64,000 nt of DNA from Mycobacterium sp. MS1601 (GCF_001984215.1 NZ_CP019420.1:4092001-4156000), one strand, 5' to 3'; counted from the first letter of the stretch, positions 26,525-35,843 are shown. Notes: generated by a model not told the origin, from the letters alone. Made by a program: numbers and translations.

Positions 26525-28597
26525 TCAGGTCATCCGCTTGTGACCTGCACCGGTACCTCCGCCGTCCGGTCCAGCAACACCTCGATCCGCTGCGCGGGTG
26601 ATCAGCAGGACGTCGACGGCCACGGCGCCGGAGCTGGTGGCAATCACCGGATTGGCCTCGACGGCATCGATGACATCGCCCAGTTCAACTGCCAGACAAC
26701 CGAACCCGACGATGACGTCGACAACCGCGTCGATGTCCACCGGCGCCGCGCCCCGCCACCCGTCGAGCTGTGGCCGGATCCGCAGGCCGTCGAGCATGCC
26801 ACGGGCTCGGACACGCGACAGGGGAGGGCACCCGACCACCCGGTCGGCGACCAGTTCGATCAGAACTCCGCCTGCGGCCACCACCACCAGCGGCCCGAAG
26901 CCCGGATCGCGAACCACGCCGACCGAGATCTCCACGCCCGCGGCAACCATGGCATCCACCGTCACCTTCGGGCCGAGGGCCGCCGCCATCGTGGTGTAGG
27001 CCGTGGTCAGGGCGTCTGCGTCGCAGAGATGGAGAACAACCCCACCGACGTCGCTCTTGTGCGCACTGCCAACGGTTTTCAGAGCCACCGGATACCCGAG
27101 GCACTCGGCGGCGTGCAGAACCTCCGGCACCGAGGCGGCCGGCCTGGAGTTCACCACCGGGATGCCGTAGTCGGCCAGCAGTGCCAAGGGGTCGGCGTGC
27201 CCATCGGCGATACGCTGTCGCCAGCGCCGCTGCCGTTCCACGTCGACAGCAGTGCCCGCCTCGGGCAGTGGCAGCGGCCAGCGCGCCAGATGCCGCAGGG
27301 CAAGCAGTCCGCTGCGGTAGCCCTCCAGCACCGGCACGCCTGCCTGCCGCAGCCTCGTGGACATCACCGAATCCACTGCCGAGGGCAGCGAAGTCAGGAC
27401 CGCGAGAGGTGCACGGGTCTGCTGCGCGGTGTCCAGCACGGCGTCGGTGTAGGCGGTGTCGCCGTCGTATTCCGTCACGAGGTCGACGGCCAGCGCGGTG
27501 ACGGCCACCGCGGGGTCGGCGCTCATCAACTGCAGACACCGGCCGAACAGTGCGCGGGTGTCGGCGCCGGTGCCCCAGACGTCGAGCGGGTTGGTGGCCG
27601 TCAGACCCTCGTCCAGGCAGGCGGAGATTTCGGCCGTTGTGGTGTCGGAGATGTCCGCGAACGGGGCACCCACGCTGTGTGCGACGTCGGTGCACAGGGC
27701 GCGCTCGGCACCGGAATCGTGCACGGTGGCGATTCCGGTGCCTGACGACACCCGCCTGCCGGCGGCGAAAAGTTCGATGGTGTCGGTGAATTCGGCCATA
27801 TCGCTGACGTGGACTGCGCCGGTGGCGGCGCAGAAGGCCGCCCACCCCTCGGTGTCGCCTGCCAGTGCTCCGGAGTGTGCGGCCACCATGGCGCGCCCCC
27901 GCGGCGACCCGCCGACGGAGAGGATCACCACCGGGATGTTGTTGGCGGCGGCGCGGCGCAGCGCCGCCGCCAGTCGTGGCACCGACCTCGGGGTCTCGAG
28001 CAGCAGTGCTATCAGAGTGGTCTGCGGGTCCTCGAGCGCGTATTCGACGTAGTCCGCGGTGTCGGTGACCAGCTCTTGTCCGGAGGAGACCGCGAGACGG
28101 AAGCCGAAGCCGCGGCGGGCGCGCAACACTGTCGAGAACGCCGAGCCGGAGTGGGTGACCAGCGTGACACCACCGATGGGCAGGGGATGGGGTTCCAGAT
28201 AGCCCAGTGCGCGAACGCCGAGTGCATTGTTGATGAATCCCATGCATCCGGCGCCGCACACGGCCATCCCCGCGTTGGTGGCCAGGCCGGCGATCCGACT
28301 GCGCAGCCCGTCGGCATGTGCAGAGCCGAACAGCACTGCCGACGGCGTCCCCACGGCCGCTGCGGATTCCAGCGCCGCGATCACTGCGGCATCGGGCACT
28401 CCGACCATCACCAGATCGGGCACCTCGTCGAGAGCCTCCAAGGCCGGCGAACACGGCAGGTCACCGATGGTGGTGTACCGGGGATTGACGAGATGGACCC
28501 GTGCCGAGCCGCGGGTCGCCTCGGTGACCATTCTGGCGCCGAAGCTGTCCGGTCTGGGGCTGGCACCGACGACGGCGATGGATCGGGCGCCCAGCAT
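26525..28597 (-). CDS. NDP-forming acyl-CoA synthetase (acetate-CoA ligase-like)
   Basis: This protein of about 690 residues joins the two halves of an ADP-forming acyl-CoA synthetase. The N-terminal CoA-binding Rossmann part reads RSIAVVGASPRPDSFGARMVTEA. A succinyl-CoA-ligase-like part with a probable phosphohistidine-type loop (TLVTHSGSAFSTVL) follows, and a C-terminal ATP-grasp part (PLALLADYGIPVVNSRPAASVPEVLHAAECLGYPVALKTVGSAHKSDVGGV) ends the protein. It would activate an organic acid to its CoA ester. ATG 28597 is used here, but an in-frame CTG at 28624 overlaps the upstream stop codon (CTGA) and would restore nine more family-like residues (LTRRDAVAA). Confidence 0.85.
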   Translation of the reverse strand: MLGARSIAVVGASPRPDSFGARMVTEATRGSARVHLVNPRYTTIGDLPCSPALEALDEVPDLVMVGVPDAAVIAALESAAAVGTPSAVLFGSAHADGLRSRIAGLATNAGMAVCGAGCMGFINNALGVRALGYLEPHPLPIGGVTLVTHSGSAFSTVLRARRGFGFRLAVSSGQELVTDTADYVEYALEDPQTTLIALLLETPRSVPRLAAALRRAAANNIPVVILSVGGSPRGRAMVAAHSGALAGDTEGWAAFCAATGAVHVSDMAEFTDTIELFAAGRRVSSGTGIATVHDSGAERALCTDVAHSVGAPFADISDTTTAEISACLDEGLTATNPLDVWGTGADTRALFGRCLQLMSADPAVAVTALAVDLVTEYDGDTAYTDAVLDTAQQTRAPLAVLTSLPSAVDSVMSTRLRQAGVPVLEGYRSGLLALRHLARWPLPLPEAGTAVDVERQRRWRQRIADGHADPLALLADYGIPVVNSRPAASVPEVLHAAECLGYPVALKTVGSAHKSDVGGVVLHLCDADALTTAYTTMAAALGPKVTVDAMVAAGVEISVGVVRDPGFGPLVVVAAGGVLIELVADRVVGCPPLSRVRARGMLDGLRIRPQLDGWRGAAPVDIDAVVDVIVGFGCLAVELGDVIDAVEANPVIATSSGAVAVDVLLITRAADRGVAGPDGGGTGAGHKRMT

Positions 28598-28620
28598 CGC
28601 CGCGACGGCGTCGCGCCTGG

Positions 28621-30267
28621 TCAGGATCGGCGCCCCAGTGCGGCGATCCGGGCACGTCGGCTGGCTCGCTTCTGATCGGCCAGAGCGGCTTTGGCGGCCT
28701 GCCAGCCGGGGATGCCGCAGACCCCGCCGCCGGCGTGGGTGGCCGAACTGCCGTTGTACAGCCCGGCGATGGGGGTGCGGTAGTCGGCGAAACCGGGCGC
28801 CGGGCGCATGTGGAACAGCTGCTCGAGTGACAGTTCGCCGTGAAAGATGTTGCCGCCGATCAACCCGTACTCCTGTTCCATCTCGTGGGGGCCCACGATG
28901 TCGCGGTGCAGGATCGACGATTTGAAACCGGGGGCCACCGTGTCGTACAGGTCGATCAGGCGATCGGCGTAGGCGTCGAGCTCCTCGGTGTGGGGTTCGT
29001 CCGCCCAGGCTGCCGGCACCCACTGGGTGAACAGCGACATGATGTGAGTGCCATCGGGATTGAGTGTCTTGTCCAAGGTGGTGGGAATGACGCCGTCGCT
29101 GAACGGCAGCGCGGCGGGCCTGCCCAGCCGCGCGTCCTGGAAGGCAGCCTCGATGTACTCCATGGTGGGTGCCATCTCGACAGAGCCCGTGTGGTGTTCG
29201 GCCAGACCGGAACTGGGGTTCGCGGTGAAATTGGGGAGCTCACCCAACGCCAAGTTGATCTTCACCACGCCGCTGCGGGTCTTCCAGTGCTCGATGTCGG
29301 TGACAAACTCGTCGGGCAGTTCGTGGCGGGGGATCTGGTCCAGGAAGGCGGTCCGCGGATGCAGCGTGGTGACCACGAGGGGAGCGCGGATCTCGTCGCC
29401 GTTGTCGAGTACCGCACCCTGGACCCGACCGTTCTGCACGAGCAATCGGGAAACTCGTGTGTTGGTTCGTATTTCAGCGCCGAAGCTGCGAGCTGCGCGG
29501 GCGATGGCCTCCGACACCGCACCCATGCCGCCCTCGGGGTAACCCCAGCTGCCGAGTTGGCCGTCACCGACGTCGCCGATGGAGTGATGCGCCATCACGT
29601 ACGCGGTACCGGGTTCGTACGGCCCCGCCCAGGTACCGATGACGCCGTTGACCGCCAGCGCGCCTTTGATCTGCGGGGATTCGAACCAGTCGTCGAGCAG
29701 GTCGGCGATACTCATGGTCAGCAGTCGGGTGACGTCGCCCATCATGCGGGTGGTCATACCGCGCTGGCTCCAGCCCAGCTTGGCCAGGTCCAGCAGATCA
29801 GTGGGCTTGTGCGAGCCGATGTTCGGCGGCACCTGTGTCAGCAGCGGGCCCATGACGTCCGCGATGCCCTCGAGCCACTCGTTCCATCTGGGCCAGGCGT
29901 CGGCGTCTTTCTTGGAGAACTTGGCCAGCTGCTCATGGGTGCGGCCGGGGTCGTCCTCGTAGATGATCAGCGACCCGCCCTCGGGGAAGGCCTGGTAGTA
30001 GGGGCCCATGGGATGCACCTTGTAGCCGTGGCGTTCCAGGCTGAGGTCAGCCACGATGGTGGGCGGCATGAGACTCATCACGTAGGACAGGCGTGTCACC
30101 CGCAGATGCGGGGCGTCGGGCCAAGGGGCTTCGGTGGTCGCGGCGCCTCCCAGTGAGCCACGGGATTCCAAAACCAGGGTTCGGGCGCCGGAGCGCGCCA
30201 GGTAGGCCGCAGACACCAGGCCGTTGTGGCCGCCGCCGATCACCAGGGCGTCGTAGGTGTTGGACAT
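28621..30267 (-). CDS. CrtI/PYROXD2-like FAD-dependent oxidoreductase
   Basis: This 548-residue flavoprotein has a GGGHNGLVSAAYLARSG dinucleotide motif at about residues 11-27, followed by GGAATTEAPW, the phytoene-desaturase-like sequence. A C-terminal FAD segment (AGLYNGSSATHAGGGVCGIPGWQAAKAAL) ends the domain. It resembles the PYROXD2/CrtI group, whose members desaturate or oxidise hydrophobic or amine-like substrates; the substrate here is unknown. ATG 30267 is used because AGAGGATC precedes it. It is probably transcribed with the CoA ligase and is divergent from the TetR gene. Confidence 0.85.
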   Translation of the reverse strand: MSNTYDALVIGGGHNGLVSAAYLARSGARTLVLESRGSLGGAATTEAPWPDAPHLRVTRLSYVMSLMPPTIVADLSLERHGYKVHPMGPYYQAFPEGGSLIIYEDDPGRTHEQLAKFSKKDADAWPRWNEWLEGIADVMGPLLTQVPPNIGSHKPTDLLDLAKLGWSQRGMTTRMMGDVTRLLTMSIADLLDDWFESPQIKGALAVNGVIGTWAGPYEPGTAYVMAHHSIGDVGDGQLGSWGYPEGGMGAVSEAIARAARSFGAEIRTNTRVSRLLVQNGRVQGAVLDNGDEIRAPLVVTTLHPRTAFLDQIPRHELPDEFVTDIEHWKTRSGVVKINLALGELPNFTANPSSGLAEHHTGSVEMAPTMEYIEAAFQDARLGRPAALPFSDGVIPTTLDKTLNPDGTHIMSLFTQWVPAAWADEPHTEELDAYADRLIDLYDTVAPGFKSSILHRDIVGPHEMEQEYGLIGGNIFHGELSLEQLFHMRPAPGFADYRTPIAGLYNGSSATHAGGGVCGIPGWQAAKAALADQKRASRRARIAALGRRS

Positions 30268-30302
30268 TTCGGGATCCTCTTTCAGGGGAGATCGCACATC
30301 CT

Positions 30303-30318
30303 GACTGACTGTTCAATC
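30303..30318. promoter_or_regulatory. TetR-type operator, site 2 (GACTGA-N4-TCAATC)
   Basis: GACTGACTGTTCAATC matches site 1 in 12 of 16 positions and site 3 in 11. It sits in the 114-bp gap between the flavoprotein and the TetR gene, 64 bases before the TetR ATG. This is the position expected for autoregulation. Confidence 0.65.
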
Positions 30319-30381
30319 TAACGAAGTGTTAAGCTTCCGACAAGAGGCAGCGAGGCCACAGCGGAGGGAAGACGTCGGAGC

Positions 30382-31056
30382 ATGGCAGAACCAGCACCCG
30401 CCACCGAGAACAATGAGGGCAGGCGCATCCAGATGTTGCGCGCGGCAGCAGAGTTGATCTGTGAGCGCGGTTTCTCCGAGACCCGCATCGCCGATGTGGC
30501 CAAGCGCGCCGGGGTGTCCTCGGCGCTGGTCATCTATTACTTCGGCACCAGGGATCGATTGCTGGTCGATGCGCTACGGCATTCCGAGGAATCGTTCTAC
30601 GAGGCCGCCGAGGCCATGCTCGCCGAGGTCAGTTCCCTGCGTGAGCGGCTGTCTCTGCTGATCCGCTGGACCTGCGTGCCCGAAGGCGACGGTGCCGACG
30701 AGATCCCCGGCGCGTGGGGTCTGTGGTTCGACCTGTGGGCGCAGGCCTTCCGCCACGATGAGGTCAAGGCCGGCCGTATCGAACTCGACGCCCGGTGGCG
30801 CCGGATGATCATCGATGCACTGGAATCTGCCGAGTCCGGTGAGCGCGATCCTCAGGTGGACCCGCGCATGTTCGCCCTGGAGTTCGCCGCACTGCTCGAC
30901 GGGCTTTCCATCCAGGTGGCGCTGGAGGATCCCGACGTGGATTCCGAGGTGGCCTACCAGATCGCGATGCGCTTCGCCGAGCGTGAGCTGGACTTGGCGG
31001 CCGAGTCCAAGCGGGTCAAGAAGGGCGCGGCGAAAACGGCGGCTCGCCGGCGCTAG
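30382..31056 (+). CDS. TetR-family regulator, likely controller of the amine cluster
   Basis: This 224-residue protein has a TetR HTH at about residues 15-62 (QMLRAAAELICERGFSETRIADVAKRAGVSSALVIYYFGTRDRLLVDAL). A C-terminal domain with WTCVPEGDGADEIPGAWGLWFDLWAQAFRH resembles the BetI/TetR_C_6 group, whose known members sense choline aldehyde and related amines. The tail is rich in Lys and Arg. It lies in the centre of the cluster and ends in a four-base overlap with the convergent PotA gene. I infer that it binds the GACTGA-N4-TCAGTC sites; no binding data are available. Confidence 0.85.
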   Translation: MAEPAPATENNEGRRIQMLRAAAELICERGFSETRIADVAKRAGVSSALVIYYFGTRDRLLVDALRHSEESFYEAAEAMLAEVSSLRERLSLLIRWTCVPEGDGADEIPGAWGLWFDLWAQAFRHDEVKAGRIELDARWRRMIIDALESAESGERDPQVDPRMFALEFAALLDGLSIQVALEDPDVDSEVAYQIAMRFAERELDLAAESKRVKKGAAKTAARRR

Positions 31057-32198
31057 GACAGGCTGAGTTCGGCCACCGGATCGGACACCACCGGGGCGGG
31101 ACTGCGCGTCAGCACCCGGACCGCGTCATGGCTGCACTCGCACAGTACCGCCGCGCCGGGCGCGAACGTGACCGACTGTGGTCCAGCATGATTGGGCACC
31201 TCGACCACCAGGTCGGTGGTCTCGCCGACGTCGACCAGCACCTGGGTGGACGAGCCGAGGTAGACCACCTCGCGGACCACGCCGGGGATCACGTTCTGAT
31301 CGGAGGCGGGGCTGCGGTCCACACCGTGCAGCGTGATGCGTTCGGGCCGGATCACGACGGCGGCCGGGCCGGTGGGGCACCGCACGTCCGTCTCGGTGGA
31401 CGCGCACCGCACCGTCGTCGACATCGTCGAGCACACCGCGGAGCCACCTGTTGATTCCAGGACCTCGGCGTCGAAGATGTTGGCAGCACCCAGGAATCCG
31501 GCCACATAGGTGGTGGCGGGACGGGAGTAGATATCCTGCGGTGCCCCCACCTGTTCGACGCGGCCCTGGGCCATCACGGCGATCTGGTCGCTCATTGTCA
31601 ACGCTTCTTCCTGATCGTGTGTCACGTAGACGAACGTGATACCGACCTCGCGCTGCACCGATCGCAATTCCAGCTGAAGCTGTTTACGCAGTTTGGCGTC
31701 CAGGGCGCCCAGCGGCTCGTCGAGCAGCAGCACGCTGGGGCGCAACACCAGTGCCCGGGCCAGTGCCACCCGCTGCTGTTGTCCGCCGGAGAGCTGCGCA
31801 GGGCGCCGTTTGGCGAACTCCGCCATCCTGACCAACTCGAGAGCCTCACCCACTCGGTGCCTGGTCTCGTCTTTCGAGGTCTTCAGATACCGCAGCCCGA
31901 ACGCCACGTTGTCCCAGACACTCATGAACGGAAACAGGGCGTACGTCTGGAACACGGTGTTGACGGGTCGCTTGTGCGGAGGGTCGCCCGCGACGTCGCG
32001 GCCGTCGAGTTCGATGCGACCGGAATCGGGTTTCTCGAAGCCGGCGATCATCCGCAGCGTGGTGGTCTTGCCGCATCCCGATGCGCCCAGCAGCGAATAG
32101 AACTGGCCCGCCGGTATCTCCAGGTCGATCCCGGTGACCGCCGGTACGCCGTTGAACGCCTTGGCCAACTGGTGCAACCGGATGGCGCCGCCGGTCAC
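31053..32198 (-). CDS. Polyamine-type ABC transporter ATPase (PotA-like)
   Basis: This 381-residue ATPase has a full nucleotide-binding domain: Walker A GASGCGKTT at 38-46, signature AQLSGGQQQRVALARAL near 135, Walker B VLLLDEPLGALD near 156 and YVTHDQEEAL. It is followed by a TOBE regulatory domain (from about 280; VVIRPERITL). This is the PotA/PotG arrangement. The GTG start follows the aminotransferase stop by ten bases on the same strand. Its membrane and binding partners are the divergent PotD/B/C genes from 33664 on. Confidence 0.9.
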   Translation of the reverse strand: MTGGAIRLHQLAKAFNGVPAVTGIDLEIPAGQFYSLLGASGCGKTTTLRMIAGFEKPDSGRIELDGRDVAGDPPHKRPVNTVFQTYALFPFMSVWDNVAFGLRYLKTSKDETRHRVGEALELVRMAEFAKRRPAQLSGGQQQRVALARALVLRPSVLLLDEPLGALDAKLRKQLQLELRSVQREVGITFVYVTHDQEEALTMSDQIAVMAQGRVEQVGAPQDIYSRPATTYVAGFLGAANIFDAEVLESTGGSAVCSTMSTTVRCASTETDVRCPTGPAAVVIRPERITLHGVDRSPASDQNVIPGVVREVVYLGSSTQVLVDVGETTDLVVEVPNHAGPQSVTFAPGAAVLCECSHDAVRVLTRSPAPVVSDPVAELSLS

Positions 32199-32208
32199 CG
32201 GTTACCCG

Positions 32209-33573
32209 TCAGTTGCGCACCGCCGCTGCGAACCGGGCGAAGTTGGCCGCAAAGCGATCGACATCGTCGGTGTCGTGCTGAACGGATAACAGCCATTGCT
32301 CCACCTTCCCCCATGGGGGCAGAAAAACTCCGCCATTGTGCTGGATCAGCCAGTGCAGATGACCCAACCTTGCGTCGATCTGCAGGAAATCACGGAATTC
32401 GCGGACGCGCTCGTCGCGGAATGTCACGCAGCCCTTCGCGCCCACCGCCACGACGTGCCACGGCGCGTCATACCGGGCGATGGTGGACTCCAGCGCACCC
32501 TGTAGTCGGCGCGCCAACCCGTCGAGGTGGCGATAGCCGTCGTCGGTCAGCACGTCGGTGAGGGTGGCCCTGGTGGCGGCCATGGCCAGTGGATTGCCGT
32601 TGAAGGTGCCCACCTGCTCGTAGCGGCCGTCGGCGATGGCCGACATCACGTCGGTGGTACCGCCGATGGCCGCCACCGAGATGCCCCCGCCCAGTGCCTT
32701 GGCCAGGCACACCATGTCGGGGGTCACCCCGGACAACGCGGTGACGCCGCCGGGGCCGGTGGTGAAGCCCGTCTTCACCTCGTCGAAGATCAACAGTGCG
32801 CCGGCGGCGTGCACCAGCCGGCGGATCTCTGCGAGGTAACCCTCGTCGGGAGGAATGATGCCGGCGTTCATCATCACCGGTTCGACGATCATCGCGGCCA
32901 CCTGGCCGTCGTTCTCGGTGAGTGCGCGGGCCACGGCACCAGGGTCATTGAAGGGCACCACGATCACCAGATCGCGGACAGCAGCCGGGATTCCGCTGTT
33001 TCCGGGCACCCGGGTCGGCCGCTCCCGCGGACCCACCTCGTCGGCTTCGGGGAGCACCGACACCTGCACCGAATCGTGATGGCCGTGATAGCAGCCCTCG
33101 ACCTTGATGATGAGATCCCGTTCGGTGAGCGCCCTGGCGAGGTGGACGGCATCCATGGTGGCTTCGGTGCCCGAGTTGGCGAATCGCCACAGCGGCAGGC
33201 CGAACCGACGGGCGAGTTCGTCCGCGATCCAGATGGCATCCTCAGTGGGTTGGGCGAAATGTGTTCCGCGCCTTACCTGTCGGCTGACTGCCTCGACGAT
33301 GGCCGGGTGAGCGTGGCCGGCGATGGAGGCGCCGTAACCGCCGTGCATATCGACGTACTCGGTGCCGTCGACATCGAAGACCCGAGACGCCGCCCCGTGG
33401 CTCATCCAGACAGCTTGCGGCTGCGCGATCTGCCAGTTGGACGTGGCGCCACCCGCCAGGTGCGCACGAGCCTGCGCGATCAACTCGGTGCTGCGCGGTT
33501 GGCGACGCAGAAAGACCTGCTCTTCGGCCGCGATCAACTGGTCCACCGAGCTCTCGACCATCGATGACGCCAC
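32209..33573 (-). CDS. Class III aminotransferase (glutamate-1-semialdehyde aminomutase-like)
   Basis: This 454-residue PLP enzyme resembles the GSA-aminomutase subgroup: GATSNWQIAQPQAVWMSHGAASRVFDVDG, GTEATMDAVHLARALT, VEGCYHGHHDSV, LLIFDEVKTGF and PLP Lys292 in VCLAKALGGG. It is not hemL, since it sits in an amine cluster far from haem genes; transamination of an amine or amino acid is more likely. GTG 33573 is chosen because GGAGG lies seven bases upstream. It is followed by the PotA-like ATPase and is divergent from PotD across operator site 3. Confidence 0.85.
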   Translation of the reverse strand: MASSMVESSVDQLIAAEEQVFLRRQPRSTELIAQARAHLAGGATSNWQIAQPQAVWMSHGAASRVFDVDGTEYVDMHGGYGASIAGHAHPAIVEAVSRQVRRGTHFAQPTEDAIWIADELARRFGLPLWRFANSGTEATMDAVHLARALTERDLIIKVEGCYHGHHDSVQVSVLPEADEVGPRERPTRVPGNSGIPAAVRDLVIVVPFNDPGAVARALTENDGQVAAMIVEPVMMNAGIIPPDEGYLAEIRRLVHAAGALLIFDEVKTGFTTGPGGVTALSGVTPDMVCLAKALGGGISVAAIGGTTDVMSAIADGRYEQVGTFNGNPLAMAATRATLTDVLTDDGYRHLDGLARRLQGALESTIARYDAPWHVVAVGAKGCVTFRDERVREFRDFLQIDARLGHLHWLIQHNGGVFLPPWGKVEQWLLSVQHDTDDVDRFAANFARFAAAVRN

Positions 33574-33599
33574 AGTGCAACCTCCGCTCTCTATCGGTT

Positions 33600-33615
33600 G
33601 ACTGAGCATTCAGTC
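33600..33615. promoter_or_regulatory. TetR-type operator, site 3 (GACTGA-N4-TCAGTC)
   Basis: GACTGAGCATTCAGTC differs from site 1 by a single central base and shares its flanks (TT before, TATGCGA after). It lies between the divergent aminotransferase-PotA and PotD-PotB-PotC operons, 27 bases from the aminotransferase start. Confidence 0.75.
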
Positions 33616-33663
33616 TATGCGAGAGTCCTATCAGCGACAAGACGCAACAGCGGGGAGGCTCCG

Positions 33664-34911
33664 ATGCCACTGCCCAGGCCCTCCGGCCCCACGCGGCGCC
33701 AATTCCTGATGCGCGCCGGACTTCTCGCGCTCACCGCCCCCACTCTCGGCAGCGCTCTGGCGGCCTGCGGATCAGGTCCGGGCGGCCCGGGGAGCGCAAC
33801 TGCGACTTTGACACTGGCCAAGCCGGACAGTCCTGTCACATGGGACATCGCCGACGACAACAAACCGATCGGCGACGGCCTGGCCCCGGAGCAGGGGGCG
33901 ACGCTCAAGATTTACAACTACGCCGACTATCTCAGCCCCGAGGCCATCAAGTCGTTCGAGCAGCAGTACGGCTGCACCGTCGAGGTGTCGACGTTCAACG
34001 ACGGCGACGAGGCGTTGACCAAACTGCGCAGCGGTGTCGACTTCGACATCTACAACGCCAACTACACCGAGATCAGCCGGCTGGTGACAGGCGGGCTGTT
34101 GCGGCCGCTGAACCACAGCTACCTCACCAACATCTCCAATGTGTGGCCCAGCTTCACCAACCCGTGGTACGACCAGGAATGGCGTTACACGGTGCCTTAC
34201 ACCATCTACACCACCGGCATCGGTTGGCGCAGTGACCAGGTGCCCGCCGATATCGGTGCACTGTCGAATCCCTATGCCTCCCTCTGGGATCCGACCTACA
34301 AAGGCAAGACCGCCATTCTCGACGACTGGCACAGCGCCATGGCGCTGGTGCTGCTCAAAGAGGGCATCACCGACGTCAACACCAGCTCGGAAGCCGATTT
34401 GAAGATGGTGGGCGAGCAGCTCACCGCTCTGGTGGAGGCCACCTCGCCCAAGGTCACCATCACGATGTACAGCGACCTGCCCGCCGGTCAGATCGGGCTG
34501 GCGCAGATGTGGTCCGGCGACATCATCAACGCGCAGTACTACCTGCCCGAGGGCGTCGGTACCGACATCCTGCAGTACTGGTTCCCCAGCGACGGCAAGG
34601 GGTTGGTCGACAACGACATGCTGGTGACGCTACGCGGCGGCAAGAATCCGGTGTTGGCGCATCTGTTCCTCAACCACATGCTCGACACCGAAGTGGCCAA
34701 GGAGAACTTCTCGGCCATCGGCTACCAGCCCCCGCAGAACTCGATCACCCCGGAATCGCTGGTGGCCGAGGAGTTCATCCCTGCCAACCTGCAGTCGGCG
34801 ATTGTGCGACCCGAGTACTTCGACAGCGGCTATCGGCTGTTGGAACTCGATCCCGCCAACGACACCGCCTGGCGCAACGTCTGGAACGCGTTCAACGCCG
34901 GCGGATCCTGA
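33664..34911 (+). CDS. Polyamine-type ABC substrate-binding lipoprotein (PotD-like, Tat signal)
   Basis: This 415-residue extracellular binding protein has a twin-arginine signal (TRRQFLMRAGLLAL) that ends in a lipobox, LAAC with lipid-bearing Cys35. The mature part matches PotD/PotF: LKIYNYADYLSPEAIKSFEQQYGCTVEVSTFNDGDEALTKL, then YTVPYTIYTTGIGWRSD and AQMWSGDIINAQYYLPEG. An acidic pocket suggests a cationic amine as ligand. ATG 33664 follows GGGGAGG. Its permeases follow directly. Confidence 0.9.
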   Translation: MPLPRPSGPTRRQFLMRAGLLALTAPTLGSALAACGSGPGGPGSATATLTLAKPDSPVTWDIADDNKPIGDGLAPEQGATLKIYNYADYLSPEAIKSFEQQYGCTVEVSTFNDGDEALTKLRSGVDFDIYNANYTEISRLVTGGLLRPLNHSYLTNISNVWPSFTNPWYDQEWRYTVPYTIYTTGIGWRSDQVPADIGALSNPYASLWDPTYKGKTAILDDWHSAMALVLLKEGITDVNTSSEADLKMVGEQLTALVEATSPKVTITMYSDLPAGQIGLAQMWSGDIINAQYYLPEGVGTDILQYWFPSDGKGLVDNDMLVTLRGGKNPVLAHLFLNHMLDTEVAKENFSAIGYQPPQNSITPESLVAEEFIPANLQSAIVRPEYFDSGYRLLELDPANDTAWRNVWNAFNAGGS

Positions 34912-34916
34912 GCACT

Positions 34917-35843
34917 GTGGCGCTCACCGCCGTGAGTTCGCGGCCTGCAAAGGATCGCTCGGCCCGGCTGTGGCCGGCGCTGGCGACGCCGGGGCTGCTG
35001 TGGCTGGTGTTCTGTTTCATCGTGCCGCTGTACGTGGTGCTGTGCGTGGTGTTCGGCTACGTCGATCCGATCTTCCGTACCGCGGTTCCGGTGTGGAATC
35101 CGTTGCACTGGAATCCGCAACAGTTCACCTATGTGCTGAGCCGCATCGTCGGACCGGACGGCATCTACGGCCCGGCACTGGTGCGCACCGCCGCCTACGT
35201 GTTGATCGCCAGCACGCTGTGCCTGCTGATCGCGTTTCCCGTCGCCTACTATGTGGCACGGCTGGCGGGGAAGTGGAAGGGCGTGCTGCTGGCCGCTCTG
35301 ATAGCGCCGTTCTGGATCAGCTACATGATGCGAATGTTGGCCTGGGTCAACCTTTTGCAGGACGACGGCCTGGTGAACAGGGTGCTGAGCTTCGGTGGGC
35401 TGGTGCATGTCGACGTGCACTGGCTGACCGGGCAACCGGTGGTGGTGATCCTCGGTCTGGTCTACGGCTATGTGCCGTACATGATCTTGCCGCTGTATGC
35501 CGGGCTGGACCGGCTGCCCCAACACACACTGGAGGCGGCGCGCGATCTGGGCGCTGACCGGCTGTCGTCGTTCTGGCGGGTGACTCTGCCGTTGTGCAGA
35601 CCGACGATGGTGGCCGCGGTGCTGCTGACCTGCCTGCCGATGCTGGGGGACTACTTCACCAATGATCTGTTGTCGGCGTCGCCCAAGACGGCCATGGTGG
35701 GCAACTTGATCAACGACAGCGTGCAGGCCCCCGGGCAGACCGGGCAGGCGGGTGCTTTCGTGATGATCGTCTTGGTGGTGGCGCTGCTGCCGATGCTGTA
35801 CTACGTGCGGGTGATGGGACGCCGGGACGAGGTGGCCTCATGA
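34917..35843 (+). CDS. Polyamine-type ABC permease (PotB-like)
   Basis: This 308-residue protein has six predicted transmembrane helices and the EAA loop (LEAARDLGADRLSSFWRVTLPLCRP) that docks on the ATPase. It begins WPALATPGLLWLVFCFIVPLYVVLCVVFGYVDPIF, as in PotB. The GTG at 34917 lies five bases after the PotD stop, and the gene ends in an ATGA overlap with the second permease. Together with PotC it forms the channel. Confidence 0.9.
   Translation: MALTAVSSRPAKDRSARLWPALATPGLLWLVFCFIVPLYVVLCVVFGYVDPIFRTAVPVWNPLHWNPQQFTYVLSRIVGPDGIYGPALVRTAAYVLIASTLCLLIAFPVAYYVARLAGKWKGVLLAALIAPFWISYMMRMLAWVNLLQDDGLVNRVLSFGGLVHVDVHWLTGQPVVVILGLVYGYVPYMILPLYAGLDRLPQHTLEAARDLGADRLSSFWRVTLPLCRPTMVAAVLLTCLPMLGDYFTNDLLSASPKTAMVGNLINDSVQAPGQTGQAGAFVMIVLVVALLPMLYYVRVMGRRDEVAS

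Noticed and set aside
26685..28454. 589-residue minus-strand frame within the CoA ligase
   Set aside because: It is extremely Arg/Gly-rich, overlaps the intact CoA ligase in another frame and has no family features.
32209..33573. hemL (glutamate-1-semialdehyde aminomutase of haem synthesis)
   Set aside because: The sequence belongs to that broad subgroup, but it is embedded in an amine transport operon under a TetR-type site; the haem role is unlikely.
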